Assembly (NCBI RefSeq): GCF_036192275.1
Contig: NZ_CP108088.1
Span: forward strand, 5,023,501-5,087,500
Length of the DNA: 64,000 bases
Direction: 5' to 3'
Origin: Streptomyces sp. NBC_00250
Lineage (GTDB): Bacteria > Actinomycetota > Actinomycetes > Streptomycetales > Streptomycetaceae
Within the stretch, counting starts at the first letter, position 1; each line of letters opens with the position of its first letter. The position numbers and the translations under genes are program-made. Positions 1 to 8,892 of this stretch are shown here, piece by piece. Under the pieces are notes generated by a model. It was not told the DNA's origin, did not search any database, and was given only the letters and a program-made list of their open reading frames with translations.

Positions 1-719
1 TGGTCGCCGGAGGCGGCCCGTACCGCCGCCTCGTCCAGGACGTGCGGCCGGACCATGTTCACCACGACCCGCCCCACCGGGAGCTCGGCCGCGCGGAGCT
101 CCGCGATGCCGTCCGCGGTCTCCTGGACCGGCATCTCCTCCAGGAGGGTCACCAAGTGCACGGCGGTCTCGGGGGACTTGAGGACCCGCATGACGGCCTG
201 CGCCTGATTGTGTATCGGGCCGATCCTCGCCAGGCCGGCCACCTCGTCGTTGACGTTGAGGAAGCGGGTGATGCGGCCGGTGGGCGGCGCGTCCATCACC
301 ACGTGGTCGTAGGTGTGGCCGCCGTGCTTCTCGCGCCGGCGGACCGCCTCGCACGCCTTGCCGGTCAGCAGGACGTCCCGTACGCCCGGCGCTATCGTCG
401 TCGCGAAGTCGATCGCGCCGAGCTTCTTCAGGGCCCGCCCCGCGGTGCCCAGTTTGTAGAACATCTGGAGGTAGTCGAGGAGCGCGCGCTCGGCGTCGAT
501 CGCCAGCGCGTACACCTCCCCGCCGCCCGGGGCGACGGCGATCTTGCGCTCCTCGTACGGAAGGGACTCCGTCTCGAAGAGCTGTGCGATGCCCTGTCTG
601 CCTTCGACCTCGACGAGGAGGGTGCGCTTGCCCTCCGTCGCGAGGGCGAGCGCGAGGGCGGCGGCGACCGTCGTCTTACCGGTACCGCCCTTGCCGCTGA
701 CGACCTGGAGCCTGCTCAC
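1..719 (-). CDS. ArsA-family ATPase, 3' end outside the window
   Basis: Soluble P-loop ATPase of the ArsA/Get3 (SIMIBI) class; in actinobacteria these usually come as two adjacent paralogues near wblA, and their substrate is unknown. The GTG start is at 717-719. The deviant Walker A motif SGKGGTGKTT lies at residues 8-17, and DAPPTGR at 143-149 corresponds to the family signature DTAPTGH, with Arg in place of the last His. About 239 codons are visible, so roughly the last quarter is missing. The upstream gene is divergent. The fold is certain; arsenite transport is not implied, because no arsB/arsR genes are nearby. Confidence 0.85.
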   Translation of the reverse strand, partial: MSRLQVVSGKGGTGKTTVAAALALALATEGKRTLLVEVEGRQGIAQLFETESLPYEERKIAVAPGGGEVYALAIDAERALLDYLQMFYKLGTAGRALKKLGAIDFATTIAPGVRDVLLTGKACEAVRRREKHGGHTYDHVVMDAPPTGRITRFLNVNDEVAGLARIGPIHNQAQAVMRVLKSPETAVHLVTLLEEMPVQETADGIAELRAAELPVGRVVVNMVRPHVLDEAAVRAASGD

Positions 720-828
720 GCTGTCGAGCCTAACCACTGGCGGCGGCGCCCAATCAGGAGGCCGCCCCGGAGAAGCTCCCTAGGGGCAGCTTCAGGGCCG
801 CTTCGGGGAACCGCCCCGCGGCAGCGGA

Positions 829-834
829 TACAGT
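829..834 (+). promoter_or_regulatory. Candidate -10 element of a leaderless DUF4177 transcript
   Basis: TACAGT ends 7 bases before the ATG at 842. There is no room for a Shine-Dalgarno sequence, so transcription probably starts at the A of the start codon. No convincing -35 is visible. Confidence 0.4.
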
Positions 835-841
835 CGGGCCC

Positions 842-1000
842 ATGACCAAGTGGGAGTACGTCACGGTGCCGCTTCTGGTGCACGCGACCAAGCAGATTCT
901 GGACACCTGGGGCGAGGACGGCTGGGAGCTCGTCCAGGTCGTGCCCGGGCCGAACAACCCCGAGCAGCTCGTGGCCTACCTGAAGCGGGCCAAGTCGTGA
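842..1000 (+). CDS. DUF4177 small protein
   Basis: A 52-residue cytoplasmic protein beginning MTKWEYVTVP, with the DUF4177 core of a WEY strand followed by a GWELV segment (residues 27-31). The function of the family is unknown. It overlaps the next gene by GTGA (997-1000), so it is probably translationally coupled to ridA. The gene is too short for most ORF callers, but its coupling, codon use and family motif all support it. The start has no ribosome binding site; a -10-like TACAGT 7 bases upstream suggests a leaderless mRNA. Confidence 0.85.
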   Translation: MTKWEYVTVPLLVHATKQILDTWGEDGWELVQVVPGPNNPEQLVAYLKRAKS

Positions 1001-1467
1001 GCGGGGCCGTCGAGGCGAAGCTCGCCGAGCTCGGCCTGACCCTGCCGGCCGTCGTGCCGCCGCTGGCCGCCTACCAGCCGGCCGTGCAGTCGGGCGTGTA
1101 CGTCTACACCTCGGGCCAGCTCCCGATGGTGGACGGCAAGCTCCAGCTGACCGGCAAGGTCGGCGGCGAGGTCACCGCCGACGAGGCCAAGCAGCTCGCG
1201 GCCACCTGCGCGCTGAACGCCCTCGCGGCCGTGAAGTCGGTCGCCGGTGACCTGGACCGGATCAAGCGGGTCGTGAAGGTCGTCGGCTTCGTCGCCTCCG
1301 CGCCCGACTTCACCGGCCAGCCGGGCGTCATCAACGGCGCCAGCGAGCTGCTCGGCGCGGTCCTCGGCGACAAGGGCGTCCACGCGCGCAGCGCCGTCGG
1401 CGTGACCGTGCTGCCGCTCGACGCCCCGGTCGAGGTCGAGGTCCAGGTGGAGCTGGTCGAGGCCTGA
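997..1467 (+). CDS. ridA: RidA/YjgF-family enamine/imine deaminase
   Basis: RidA-type proteins are trimeric and hydrolyse reactive enamines and imines released by pyridoxal phosphate enzymes such as threonine dehydratase. The protein has 156 residues, somewhat longer than the classic ~130, as in the Rid-like actinobacterial subgroup. The YTSGQLP segment near residue 38 and the C-terminal VEVEVQVELVEA strand fit the fold. The GTG start overlaps the stop of the DUF4177 gene, so the two are coupled. The catalytic Arg typical of true RidA (around residue 105) is not obvious in the C-terminal part, so the substrate may differ. Confidence 0.85.
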   Translation: MSGAVEAKLAELGLTLPAVVPPLAAYQPAVQSGVYVYTSGQLPMVDGKLQLTGKVGGEVTADEAKQLAATCALNALAAVKSVAGDLDRIKRVVKVVGFVASAPDFTGQPGVINGASELLGAVLGDKGVHARSAVGVTVLPLDAPVEVEVQVELVEA

Positions 1468-1510
1468 GCCTCCACCACCGCACACGCGGGCGCGTACGCA
1501 CGTACGTGAC

Positions 1511-1547
1511 GAGAGCCGGTTCTTCTCGGACAGAAGAACCGGCTCTC
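1511..1547 (+). terminator. Strong hairpin after ridA
   Basis: A perfect 16-bp stem (1511-1526 with 1532-1547) around a 5-base loop, in the 113-base gap before the next gene. No U-tract follows, as is usual for Streptomyces. Confidence 0.8.
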
Positions 1548-1568
1548 GTGCATTCATGTACTTGCGCA

Positions 1569-1574
1569 TAGCAT
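1569..1574 (+). promoter_or_regulatory. Candidate -10 of a leaderless Nudix gene
   Basis: TAGCAT ends 6 bases before the ATG at 1581, and there is no Shine-Dalgarno sequence. It lies just downstream of the ridA terminator, where a new promoter is expected. Confidence 0.45.
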
Positions 1575-1580
1575 CCGGCC

Positions 1581-2447
1581 ATGTCGAATGGTCAGTGGTA
1601 CCCGCCCGAGTGGCCCGACCGCATCCGCGCCCTCGCCGCCGGTGAACTCACCCCGGTGACCCCCCGGCGCGCCGCCACCGTCCTGCTCCTGCGGGACGGT
1701 GACGCCGGTCCCGATGTCCACATGCTCCGCCGCCGGGCCTCGATGGCCTTCGCGGGCGGCGCGTACGCCTACCCCGGCGGTGGCGTCGACCCGCGCGACG
1801 AGCACCCGGTGCGCTGGGCGGGGCCCTCCCTGGAGGCCTGGGCGGCCCGGCTCGGCCTCCAGGACCCCGCGCAGGCCCAGGCGGTGGTCTGCGCCGCCGT
1901 ACGCGAGACGTACGAGGAGGCGGGCGTCCTGCTCGCCGGGGAGACCGAGGACGCGGTCGTGGGCGACACGACCGGCGAGGAGTGGGAGCGGGACCGGGAG
2001 GCTCTCGTCGCCCGGGAGCTGTCCTTCGCCGACTTCCTGGACCGGCGCGGCCTCGTCGTGCGCTCCGACCTGCTCGGCGCCTGGGCCCGCTGGATCACGC
2101 CGGAGTTCGAGCAGCGCCGGTATGACACCTGGTTCTTCGTGGCCGCGCTGCCGGCCGGGCAGCGCACCCGGAACGCCTCCACGGAGGCCGACCGGACCGT
2201 CTGGATCCGCCCGGCGGAGGCCGCCGCCGGTTACGACCGGGGCGAGCTGACGATGATGCCGCCGACGATCTCGACCCTGCGCACCCTGGAGCCGTACGGA
2301 ACGGCCGCCGAGGCCCTCGCGGGGGCCCGGGAGCAGGACATGGCCCCCGTGCTCGCGCAGGCGCGTCTGGACGGCGACGAGCTGGTCCTGAGCTGGCCGG
2401 GGCACGAGGAGTTCACCAAGATCATCCCGATGGGAGACGCGCGGTGA
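1581..2447 (+). CDS. Nudix hydrolase, NUDT19-like with split Nudix box
   Basis: A 288-residue Nudix protein. The PGGGVD segment (65-70) and the RETYEEAGVL helix (108-117) are the two halves of a Nudix box separated by about 38 residues. This insertion is known from the RP2p/NUDT19 group, whose animal members hydrolyse CoA and CoA esters. The enzyme is probably a cytoplasmic diphosphatase; the substrate here is unproven. The stop overlaps the GTG start of the metallo-beta-lactamase gene (2444-2447), so the pair forms an operon. The first residues show no signal peptide. Confidence 0.8.
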   Translation: MSNGQWYPPEWPDRIRALAAGELTPVTPRRAATVLLLRDGDAGPDVHMLRRRASMAFAGGAYAYPGGGVDPRDEHPVRWAGPSLEAWAARLGLQDPAQAQAVVCAAVRETYEEAGVLLAGETEDAVVGDTTGEEWERDREALVARELSFADFLDRRGLVVRSDLLGAWARWITPEFEQRRYDTWFFVAALPAGQRTRNASTEADRTVWIRPAEAAAGYDRGELTMMPPTISTLRTLEPYGTAAEALAGAREQDMAPVLAQARLDGDELVLSWPGHEEFTKIIPMGDAR

Positions 2448-3274
2448 GCGCCGCCGCGGCCCTGCCCGGCCAGCCGCGCGGACTGGTGGTCTCCGGGCCC
2501 GCGACCGACCGCGCCGTGAACGTCCTCGCGCCGAACCCGTCCGCGATGACCCTCGACGGCACCAACACCTGGCTCCTCTCGGAGCCCGGCTCCGACCTCG
2601 CCGTCGTCGTCGACCCGGGCCCGCTCGACGAGTCCCATCTGCGCCATGTGATCGACACGGCGGACAAGCTCGGCAAGCGGGTCGCGCTCACCCTGCTGAC
2701 CCACGGCCACCCGGACCACGCGGAGGGCGCCGGGCTCTTCGCCGAGCTGACCGGGACGGCCGTACGGGCCCTGGACCCGGCGCTGCGGCTCGGCGACGAG
2801 GGGCTCGCCGCGGGGGACGTGGTGACCGTCGGCGGCCTGGAGCTGCGGGTCGTCCCGACGCCCGGCCACACCTCCGACTCGCTCTCCTTCCACCTGCCCG
2901 CCGACCGGGCGGTGCTGACCGGCGACACGATCCTGGGGCGCGGGACGACGATGGTGGCCCATCCGGACGGGCGCCTCGGCGACTACCTGGACTCGCTGCG
3001 GCGGCTGCGCTCGCTCACCGTCGACGACGGCGTGCACACGGTCCTGCCGGGCCACGGGCCGGTCCTGGAGGACGCCCAGGGGGCCGTGGAGTTCTATCTC
3101 GCGCACCGGGCGAACAGGCTCGCCCAGGTCGAGACGGCGGTCGAGAGCGGCCACCGGACGGCGGCGGAGGTCGTCGCCCATGTGTACGCGGACGTGGACC
3201 GCTCGCTGTGGCCGGCGGCCGAGCTGTCCGTACGGGCGCAGCTGGAGTACCTGAGGGAGCGCGGTCTGGTCTAG
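2444..3274 (+). CDS. Metallo-beta-lactamase fold hydrolase, LACTB2-like
   Basis: A 276-residue zinc hydrolase of the glyoxalase II/LACTB2 type. The metal motif THGHPDH (residues 86-92) supplies the first zinc ligands, GHTSDS near residue 145 another His, and LPGHGP near 203 the last His. A C-terminal winged-helix-like segment (about 215-276), typical of LACTB2, follows. The substrate is unknown; LACTB2 relatives cut RNA or thioesters. It is coupled to the upstream Nudix gene. The last codons and the TAG stop form the first unit of a 16-bp tandem repeat. Confidence 0.85.
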   Translation: MSAAAALPGQPRGLVVSGPATDRAVNVLAPNPSAMTLDGTNTWLLSEPGSDLAVVVDPGPLDESHLRHVIDTADKLGKRVALTLLTHGHPDHAEGAGLFAELTGTAVRALDPALRLGDEGLAAGDVVTVGGLELRVVPTPGHTSDSLSFHLPADRAVLTGDTILGRGTTMVAHPDGRLGDYLDSLRRLRSLTVDDGVHTVLPGHGPVLEDAQGAVEFYLAHRANRLAQVETAVESGHRTAAEVVAHVYADVDRSLWPAAELSVRAQLEYLRERGLV

Positions 3275-3338
3275 GCGCGGTCTGGCCCAGGCGCGGCCTG
3301 GTTCAGGCGCCGTCTGGTTCAGGCGGGGCTTGGGCGAG
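3259..3338 (+). repeat. 16-bp tandem repeat seeded at the stop codon
   Basis: Five units in exact 16-bp phase. Unit 1, GCGCGGTCTGGTCTAG (3259-3274), is the end of the coding sequence including its TAG. Units 2-4 have CCCAG or TTCAG at the end and then decay. GC-rich, G-clustered low-complexity DNA continues to about 3440. Confidence 0.9.
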
Positions 3339-3552
3339 GCCTGGGTCGGGCTGCGGGGTCCTGGGCTGGGCTGGACCGGGCCGGGCCGGGCTGGGCGGTC
3401 CTGGGCGGTCCTGGGCTTGGACCGGTCGCGGGCTCGGGCGGGGCCCGCTCGCAAGCCCGCGGACGCCCGCTGACGGACCCCGGGAACCCCCGGGCCTTCC
3501 CTCGTGTCTTACGCTCCGCTTATATCTGGCCGTAGCTCTCGGGGGGAAGCCC

Positions 3553-4437
3553 GTGTTCGTCATCGCCATCCTGCTGGTCATAGCCGCAGTGGTGCTCTTT
3601 TTCGTCGGCCGCGCCAACGACTCCAAGGGGCTGAAGTTCGGCGCTCTCGGCGCGGTCCTGGCCGGCCTGTTCTCGCTGATCGTGAGCATGACGTACGTGA
3701 TCAGCGCGTACGAGGTCGGTGTGCCGGTCGCCTTCGGCAAGGTCGGCTCGCCGATGACCTCGGGCATGCACGTGAAGTCGCCCTTCACCGACGTCACGAC
3801 CTTCTCGACCCGCCCGGTCGACCTCAACCTCTCCGACAAGGACGTGGTCGAGGTCCGCTCCTCGCAGGGCGGCGTCATGTACGCCGAGGTGACGGTGAAG
3901 TGGGCCGTCGTCCCGGGCAAGTCCGTGGAGCTGTACAAGCTCGCCGGCAGCGAGGACGCCATCCAGCAGCGGCTGGTCTACCCGGACAGCCGGGAGATCG
4001 TCCGTAACGTCTTCGCCCGCTACACCAGCGAGCAGGGGTACGCCTCCGACCGCGAGAAGATCAACGCCGAGATCGGCTCCCTGATCAAGGAGCGACTGGC
4101 CCCGCGCGGCATCGACGTGACCACGGTCAACCTGCGCAACGTGAAGCCCTCGGACTCGCTCCAGAGCCAGATCGACCGCAAGATCCAGCAGCAGCAGGCC
4201 ACCGAGCGGGCCACCGAGGCCGCCCGTACCGCCAAGGCCGAGTCCGACCGGCGCCGGATCGAGGCGGAGGGCATCGCCCGCGCCAACAAGATCCTCAACG
4301 ACTCGCTGACGGACCGGGTCCTGATGAACCAGTGCATCGACGCGTTCAAGGAGGCCGCGGCGAAGAACCCGATCTACACCGTGCCCTGCGCGAACGGTTC
4401 CTCCGCCCCGGTGATCGTGGACGGCTCCAAGCGCTGA
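3553..4437 (+). CDS. SPFH/prohibitin-like membrane protein
   Basis: A 294-residue member of the stomatin/prohibitin/flotillin/HflK superfamily, which forms ring or cage scaffolds on the inner face of membranes. Two N-terminal hydrophobic segments (residues 1-19 and about 31-53) precede the SPFH domain (about 55-220), which is followed by a charged helix rich in Q, A, E and R (about 215-260) that predicts a coiled coil. The GTG start was chosen because GGGGGGAAG lies just upstream and the protein then begins with the membrane segment. It is a single gene with its own hairpin terminator; its partner protease or lipid is not evident nearby. Confidence 0.85.
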   Translation: MFVIAILLVIAAVVLFFVGRANDSKGLKFGALGAVLAGLFSLIVSMTYVISAYEVGVPVAFGKVGSPMTSGMHVKSPFTDVTTFSTRPVDLNLSDKDVVEVRSSQGGVMYAEVTVKWAVVPGKSVELYKLAGSEDAIQQRLVYPDSREIVRNVFARYTSEQGYASDREKINAEIGSLIKERLAPRGIDVTTVNLRNVKPSDSLQSQIDRKIQQQQATERATEAARTAKAESDRRRIEAEGIARANKILNDSLTDRVLMNQCIDAFKEAAAKNPIYTVPCANGSSAPVIVDGSKR

Positions 4438-4453
4438 TCTGCCGAGACACGCG

Positions 4454-4493
4454 AAAAGGCCGCCCCGGTCCGTATCGGCCGGGGCGGCCTTTT
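4454..4493. terminator. Bidirectional terminator between SPFH gene and crp
   Basis: A 15-bp perfect stem (4454-4468 with 4479-4493) flanked by AAAA and TTTT, so it works on both strands for the convergent genes. Confidence 0.9.
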
Positions 4494-4526
4494 CACGTAC
4501 GTACGCGCGTATGCACGCGCGGGTGG

Positions 4527-5201
4527 CTACCGCGAGCGCTTCGCGAGGCGCTCCACGTCCAGCAGGATCACGGCGCGGGCCTCCAGGCGCAGCCAGCCGC
4601 GCTGGGCGAAGTCGGCGAGCGCCTTGTTGACCGTCTCGCGGGAGGCGCCGACCAGCTGGGCCAGCTCTTCCTGGGTGAGGTCGTGGACGACGTGGATGCC
4701 CTCCTCCGACTGCACGCCGAAGCGGCGCGACAGGTCGAGGAGCGCGCGGGCGACACGGCCCGGGACGTCGGAGAAGACCAGGTCGGACATCTGGTCGTTG
4801 GTCTTGCGCAGTCGGCGGGCGACGGCGCGCAGCAGCGCGGTGGCCACCTCGGGGCGGGCGTTCAGCCAGGGCTGGAGGTCGCCGTGGCCCAGGCCGAGCA
4901 GCTTGACCTCGGTCAGCGCCGTCGCGGTCGCGGTGCGCGGGCCCGGGTCGAAGAGCGACAGCTCACCGATGAGCTCGCCGGGGCCGAGCACGGCCAGCAT
5001 GTTCTCCCGGCCGTCGGGGGAGGTGCGGTGCAGCTTCACCTTGCCCTCGGTGACCACGTACAGGCGGTCGCCGGGGTCGCCCTCGTGGAAGAGCGCGTCG
5101 CCACGGGCGAGCGTCGCCTCACTCATCGAGGCGCGCAGCTCGGCAGCCTGCTCGTCATCGAGCGCCGCGAAGAGCGGGGCGCGCCGCAGAACGTCGTCCA
5201 C
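4527..5201 (-). CDS. crp: Crp, cyclic-AMP-receptor-type regulator
   Basis: A 224-residue Crp/FNR regulator, the same length as S. coelicolor Crp, which controls germination, development and antibiotic production. The cyclic nucleotide domain (about 10-115) contains GELIGELSLFDPGPRTATATA-like phosphate-binding-cassette residues (Glu80, Arg89, Thr90). The C-terminal winged helix has its recognition helix around GASRETVNKAL (185-195). The GTG start follows GGAGAGAA. A Crp-like palindrome (5267-5282) lies 66 bases upstream in the promoter region shared with nth, suggesting autoregulation. Confidence 0.93.
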   Translation of the reverse strand: MDDVLRRAPLFAALDDEQAAELRASMSEATLARGDALFHEGDPGDRLYVVTEGKVKLHRTSPDGRENMLAVLGPGELIGELSLFDPGPRTATATALTEVKLLGLGHGDLQPWLNARPEVATALLRAVARRLRKTNDQMSDLVFSDVPGRVARALLDLSRRFGVQSEEGIHVVHDLTQEELAQLVGASRETVNKALADFAQRGWLRLEARAVILLDVERLAKRSR

Positions 5202-5266
5202 GAGTTCTCTCCATACTGTCGACCTGCTCAGGGGACCTGCGTCCCATGATGCCGGACGTACAAAAC

Positions 5267-5282
5267 AGTGCGATCAATCACA
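5267..5282. promoter_or_regulatory. Candidate Crp binding site between crp and nth
   Basis: AGTGCGATCAATCACA matches the Crp consensus TGTGA-N6-TCACA in 8 of 10 fixed positions. It is centred about 73 bases upstream of the crp start and 112 bases upstream of nth. Confidence 0.5.
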
Positions 5283-5374
5283 ACAAGTTTGACGTACCGA
5301 GCCGCCGGTCCGTACGTCAGGGCCCGATTGGGCTCTGATCGGCCACGCCCGGGGCGGATGTCGGCGGTGGCCCC

Positions 5375-5380
5375 TAGGCT
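5375..5380 (+). promoter_or_regulatory. Candidate -10 of a leaderless nth transcript
   Basis: TAGGCT ends 6 bases before the GTG at 5387; no Shine-Dalgarno sequence is present. Confidence 0.4.
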
Positions 5381-5386
5381 GGCCGG

Positions 5387-6361
5387 GTGTCCAACTCGCC
5401 GGTGAGAGCGCAGGCCAAGGGGGCTGAAAGAGTGTCGGCCGAAGGTAATTCCGCTGTGGGCGAACGCGGCGTGTCGAAACGGGCGAAAGCCACAAATCGG
5501 AAGCCGGTCGAGCCGGCGAAGCGCGCCAAGCCCGCCAAGCCCGCCAAGCCCGCCGAGGCGGCCAAGCCCGCGAAGCCCGCCAAGCCCGCGAAGCCCGAGT
5601 CGCGGCTCGCGATGGTCCGCAGGGCCCGCAAGATCAACCGTGAGCTGGCCGAGGTCTTCCCGTACGCCCATCCGGAGCTCGACTTCCGCAACCCCTTCGA
5701 GCTGCTCGTCGCCACGGTCCTCTCGGCGCAGACCACCGACCTGCGGGTCAACCAGACCACCCCGGCCCTCTTCGCGAAGTACCCCACGCCCGAGGACCTC
5801 GCCGCCGCCGTGCCCGAGGAGGTCGAGGAGCTCATCCGCCCCACGGGCTTCTTCCGCGCCAAGACCAAGTCGATCATGGGGCTCGCCGCCGCCCTCAGGG
5901 ACGACTTCGCAGGCGAGGTCCCCGGCCGCCTCGACGACCTCGTCAAACTTCCCGGCGTCGGCCGCAAGACCGCCTTCGTCGTCCTCGGCAACGCCTTCGG
6001 GGTCCCCGGTATCACCGTCGACACCCACTTCATGCGGCTCGTCCGGCGCTGGAAGTGGACCGAGCAGGAGGACCCGGTGAAGATCGAGGCGGAGATCGCC
6101 GAGATCTTCCCGAAGAGCGAGTGGACGATGCTCTCGCACCGGGTGATCTTCCACGGCCGCCGGATCTGCCACGCCCGCAAGCCCGCCTGCGGCGCCTGCC
6201 CGATCACCCACCTCTGCCCCTCGTACGGCGAGGGCGAGACCGACCCCGAGAAGGCGAAGAAGCTGCTCAAGTACGAGATGGGCGGCTTCCCGGGCCAGCG
6301 GCTCGACCCGCCGCCCGGCTACCCGGGTCGCCCGGCGCCGCCGCTGGGCGCCGGAGGCTGA
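5387..6361 (+). CDS. nth: Endonuclease III (DNA glycosylase/AP lyase)
   Basis: A bifunctional base-excision repair enzyme removing oxidised pyrimidines. The helix-hairpin-helix LPGVGRKTA (188-196) contains catalytic Lys194; the catalytic Asp212 is in VDTH. A [4Fe-4S] cluster is bound by Cys261, Cys268, Cys271 and Cys277 (C-X6-C-X2-C-X5-C). The protein has 324 residues, about 100 more than E. coli Nth. The excess is a basic N-terminal tail with seven or so AKP repeats (residues 43-70) and a Pro/Gly-rich C-terminus. The tail resembles Lys/Pro/Ala tails that add nonspecific DNA contact. It is divergent from crp; alternative in-frame starts inside the tail exist. Confidence 0.93.
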   Translation: MSNSPVRAQAKGAERVSAEGNSAVGERGVSKRAKATNRKPVEPAKRAKPAKPAKPAEAAKPAKPAKPAKPESRLAMVRRARKINRELAEVFPYAHPELDFRNPFELLVATVLSAQTTDLRVNQTTPALFAKYPTPEDLAAAVPEEVEELIRPTGFFRAKTKSIMGLAAALRDDFAGEVPGRLDDLVKLPGVGRKTAFVVLGNAFGVPGITVDTHFMRLVRRWKWTEQEDPVKIEAEIAEIFPKSEWTMLSHRVIFHGRRICHARKPACGACPITHLCPSYGEGETDPEKAKKLLKYEMGGFPGQRLDPPPGYPGRPAPPLGAGG

Positions 6362-6434
6362 GTACGGTCCGTGAGCGTGGACCCACAGGGAACGAACCCG
6401 TACATCGATCGCGTTGTGAAACTCGGGGGTGCCT

Positions 6435-7139
<705 letters not shown>

Positions 7140-7141
7140 CA

Positions 7142-7197
7142 GGCTGAACCCGGTGGAATGGCTGAACCCCGGCGGACCGGCTGATCCCCGGCGACCG
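7142..7197 (+). repeat. 18-19-bp repeat after the Nudix stop codon
   Basis: Three imperfect copies starting GGCTGA at 7142, 7160 and 7179, directly after the TGA at 7137-7139. Each copy carries a TGA. Confidence 0.7.
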
Positions 7198-7223
7198 GAA
7201 ACGAATCTGCGAGGCAATTGACG

Positions 7224-8423
7224 GTGAACGTGCTGGACATCTTGTTGCTGCTCGCCGCCGTGTGGTTCGCGATCATCGGTTACCGCCAGGGCTTCGTGGT
7301 CGGCATCCTGTCGGTGATCGGCTTCCTCGGCGGCGGTCTCGTCGCCGTTCTGCTGCTGCCGATCCTCTGGGACCAGCTGACCGACAACAGCGAGGTCTCG
7401 ACCACGGCCACGGTCGTCTTCGTGATGGTGGTGATCGTCTGCGCCTCCGTCGGCCAGGCCCTCACCACCCACCTCGGCAACAAACTGCGCCGGCACATCA
7501 CCTGGTCACCCGCCCGCGCCCTCGACGCCACCGGCGGCGCCCTGGTCAACGTCGTCGCGATGCTGCTCGTGGCCTGGCTCATCGGCTCCGGGCTCGCCCG
7601 TACCACCATGCCCACCCTGGGCAAGGAGGTGCGAAACTCGAAGGTCCTGCTCGGGGTCGAGCAAGTGATGCCGGATCAGGCGTCGGGCTGGTTCGACGAC
7701 TTCACGTCCACCCTGGCCCGCAGCGGCTTCCCGCCCGTCTTCAGCCCCTTCGCCAACGAACCGATCACCCCGGTCACCCCGCCCGACCCGGCGCTCGCCG
7801 AGAGCCCGGTCGCGGCCCGCGCCCAGCGCTCGATCGTGAAGGTCGTCGGCACCGCGCAGAGCTGCGGAAAGGTCCTCGAAGGCACCGGATTCGTCTTCGC
7901 CGACCGCCGGATCATGACCAACGCCCACGTCGTCGGAGGCGTCGACGAGCCGACCGTCCAGATAGGCGGCGAGGGCAAGCTCTACGACGCCAAGGTCGTC
8001 CTCTACGACTGGCAGCGCGACATCGCCGTCCTGGACGTGCCGGACCTCAAGGCCACCCCGCTGACCTTCACCGAAGAGGACGCCCACAGCGGCGACGGCG
8101 CGATCGTCGCCGGGTTCCCGGAGAACGGCTCGTACGACGTCCGCTCGGCGCGCGTGCGCGGCCGCATCAACGCGGACGGGCCCGACATCTACCGCCGGGG
8201 CGATGTGCGCAGGGACGTGTACTCGCTGTACACGACGGTCCGCCAGGGCAACTCCGGCGGCCCGCTCCTCACCGCGGAGGGCGACGTGTACGGCGTGATC
8301 TTCGCCCGCTCCCTCGACGACCCGAACACCGGCTACGCCCTCACGGTCGACGAGATCCGTGAGGACATCGAGCTCGGCATGACCGCCGACCAGCAGGTCG
8401 ACACCCAGGCCTGCGCCCTGTAG
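7224..8423 (+). CDS. MarP-like membrane serine protease
   Basis: Integral membrane protease, 399 residues. The N-terminal CvpA-like half has four hydrophobic segments (about 3-22, 25-48, 63-82, 105-128). The periplasm-facing trypsin-like domain has a complete triad: His235 in TNAHVVGG, Asp266 in RDIAVLD, Ser344 in GNSGGPL. Cys214 and Cys397 sit where M. tuberculosis MarP has its activity-controlling disulfide (Cys214-Cys395). MarP protects the cytoplasmic pH under acid stress by acting on the peptidoglycan hydrolase RipA; the target here is unknown. GTG was chosen over a TTG 6 bases earlier because GAGG (7211-7214) is then correctly spaced. Confidence 0.88.
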   Translation: MNVLDILLLLAAVWFAIIGYRQGFVVGILSVIGFLGGGLVAVLLLPILWDQLTDNSEVSTTATVVFVMVVIVCASVGQALTTHLGNKLRRHITWSPARALDATGGALVNVVAMLLVAWLIGSGLARTTMPTLGKEVRNSKVLLGVEQVMPDQASGWFDDFTSTLARSGFPPVFSPFANEPITPVTPPDPALAESPVAARAQRSIVKVVGTAQSCGKVLEGTGFVFADRRIMTNAHVVGGVDEPTVQIGGEGKLYDAKVVLYDWQRDIAVLDVPDLKATPLTFTEEDAHSGDGAIVAGFPENGSYDVRSARVRGRINADGPDIYRRGDVRRDVYSLYTTVRQGNSGGPLLTAEGDVYGVIFARSLDDPNTGYALTVDEIREDIELGMTADQQVDTQACAL

Positions 8424-8880
8424 GCGCGGGCCCGTCAGGGCCCGTCCGGCAGATCAGGGTCGGACACCCCTAGGGGGTGTCGCGGGGGTGCCGGAGCCGG
8501 GCCGAGACCCAGCGGGCCCGGCGGCGGAGGATGCGCGAGATCCCCACCCCCTGCGCGTCGTGCGCTCCGCCCGGGTCCGGCGGTCCGGACCCCTCGCGGG
8601 AGCCCGGCCCTGCGGCCGAGCGGCGGTTGCGTGCTGTCGTGTCACCGTAGTCGTGCGTCCAGCCCATACCTCGACGTCTGCCCGTGGCCCAAGGTCGGTA
8701 ACCGCCCGGGGGCCCGCCAATTGGAGTATGCGCGGGGCACATGGCCGTTCGAAGGAAGTCTGTACGTCCCGCAGGGGGCAGAGGGACCGTCAGCCGTCGG
8801 CCTCGCGGTCGCTCGACGCTCGGGGCCCGGGTCGCTCAGTGCTCGGCCCCGCGGTCGCTCGGCGCTCGGGCCCGGGTCGC
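8424..8880. other. Gene-free stretch between convergent MarP-like and hydrolase genes
   Basis: 457 bases. It holds a small hairpin (8463-8481) and a 45-bp repeat (8790-8892). Between 8482 and 8789 I see no supported gene; the reading frames there have no recognisable domain or ribosome binding site. Confidence 0.6.
8463..8481. terminator. Small hairpin after the MarP-like gene
   Basis: GACACCCC, 3-base loop TAG, GGGGTGTC; a perfect 8-bp stem 40 bases after the stop codon. Confidence 0.6.
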
Positions 8881-8892
8881 TCAGCGGTCGGG
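8790..8892 (-). repeat. 45-46-bp repeat anchored on the hydrolase stop codon
   Basis: The TCAG that is the complement of the stop (8881) recurs at 8836 and 8790. The intervening units share CGGTCGCTCG and GGCCCGGGTCGC. Read on the coding strand, each unit ends in TGA, and the first TGA is the real stop. Confidence 0.85.

Noticed and set aside
1..719. ArsA homologue as part of an arsenic resistance operon
   Set aside because: No arsenic efflux pump, reductase or regulator nearby; actinobacterial pairs of this type have other, unknown roles.
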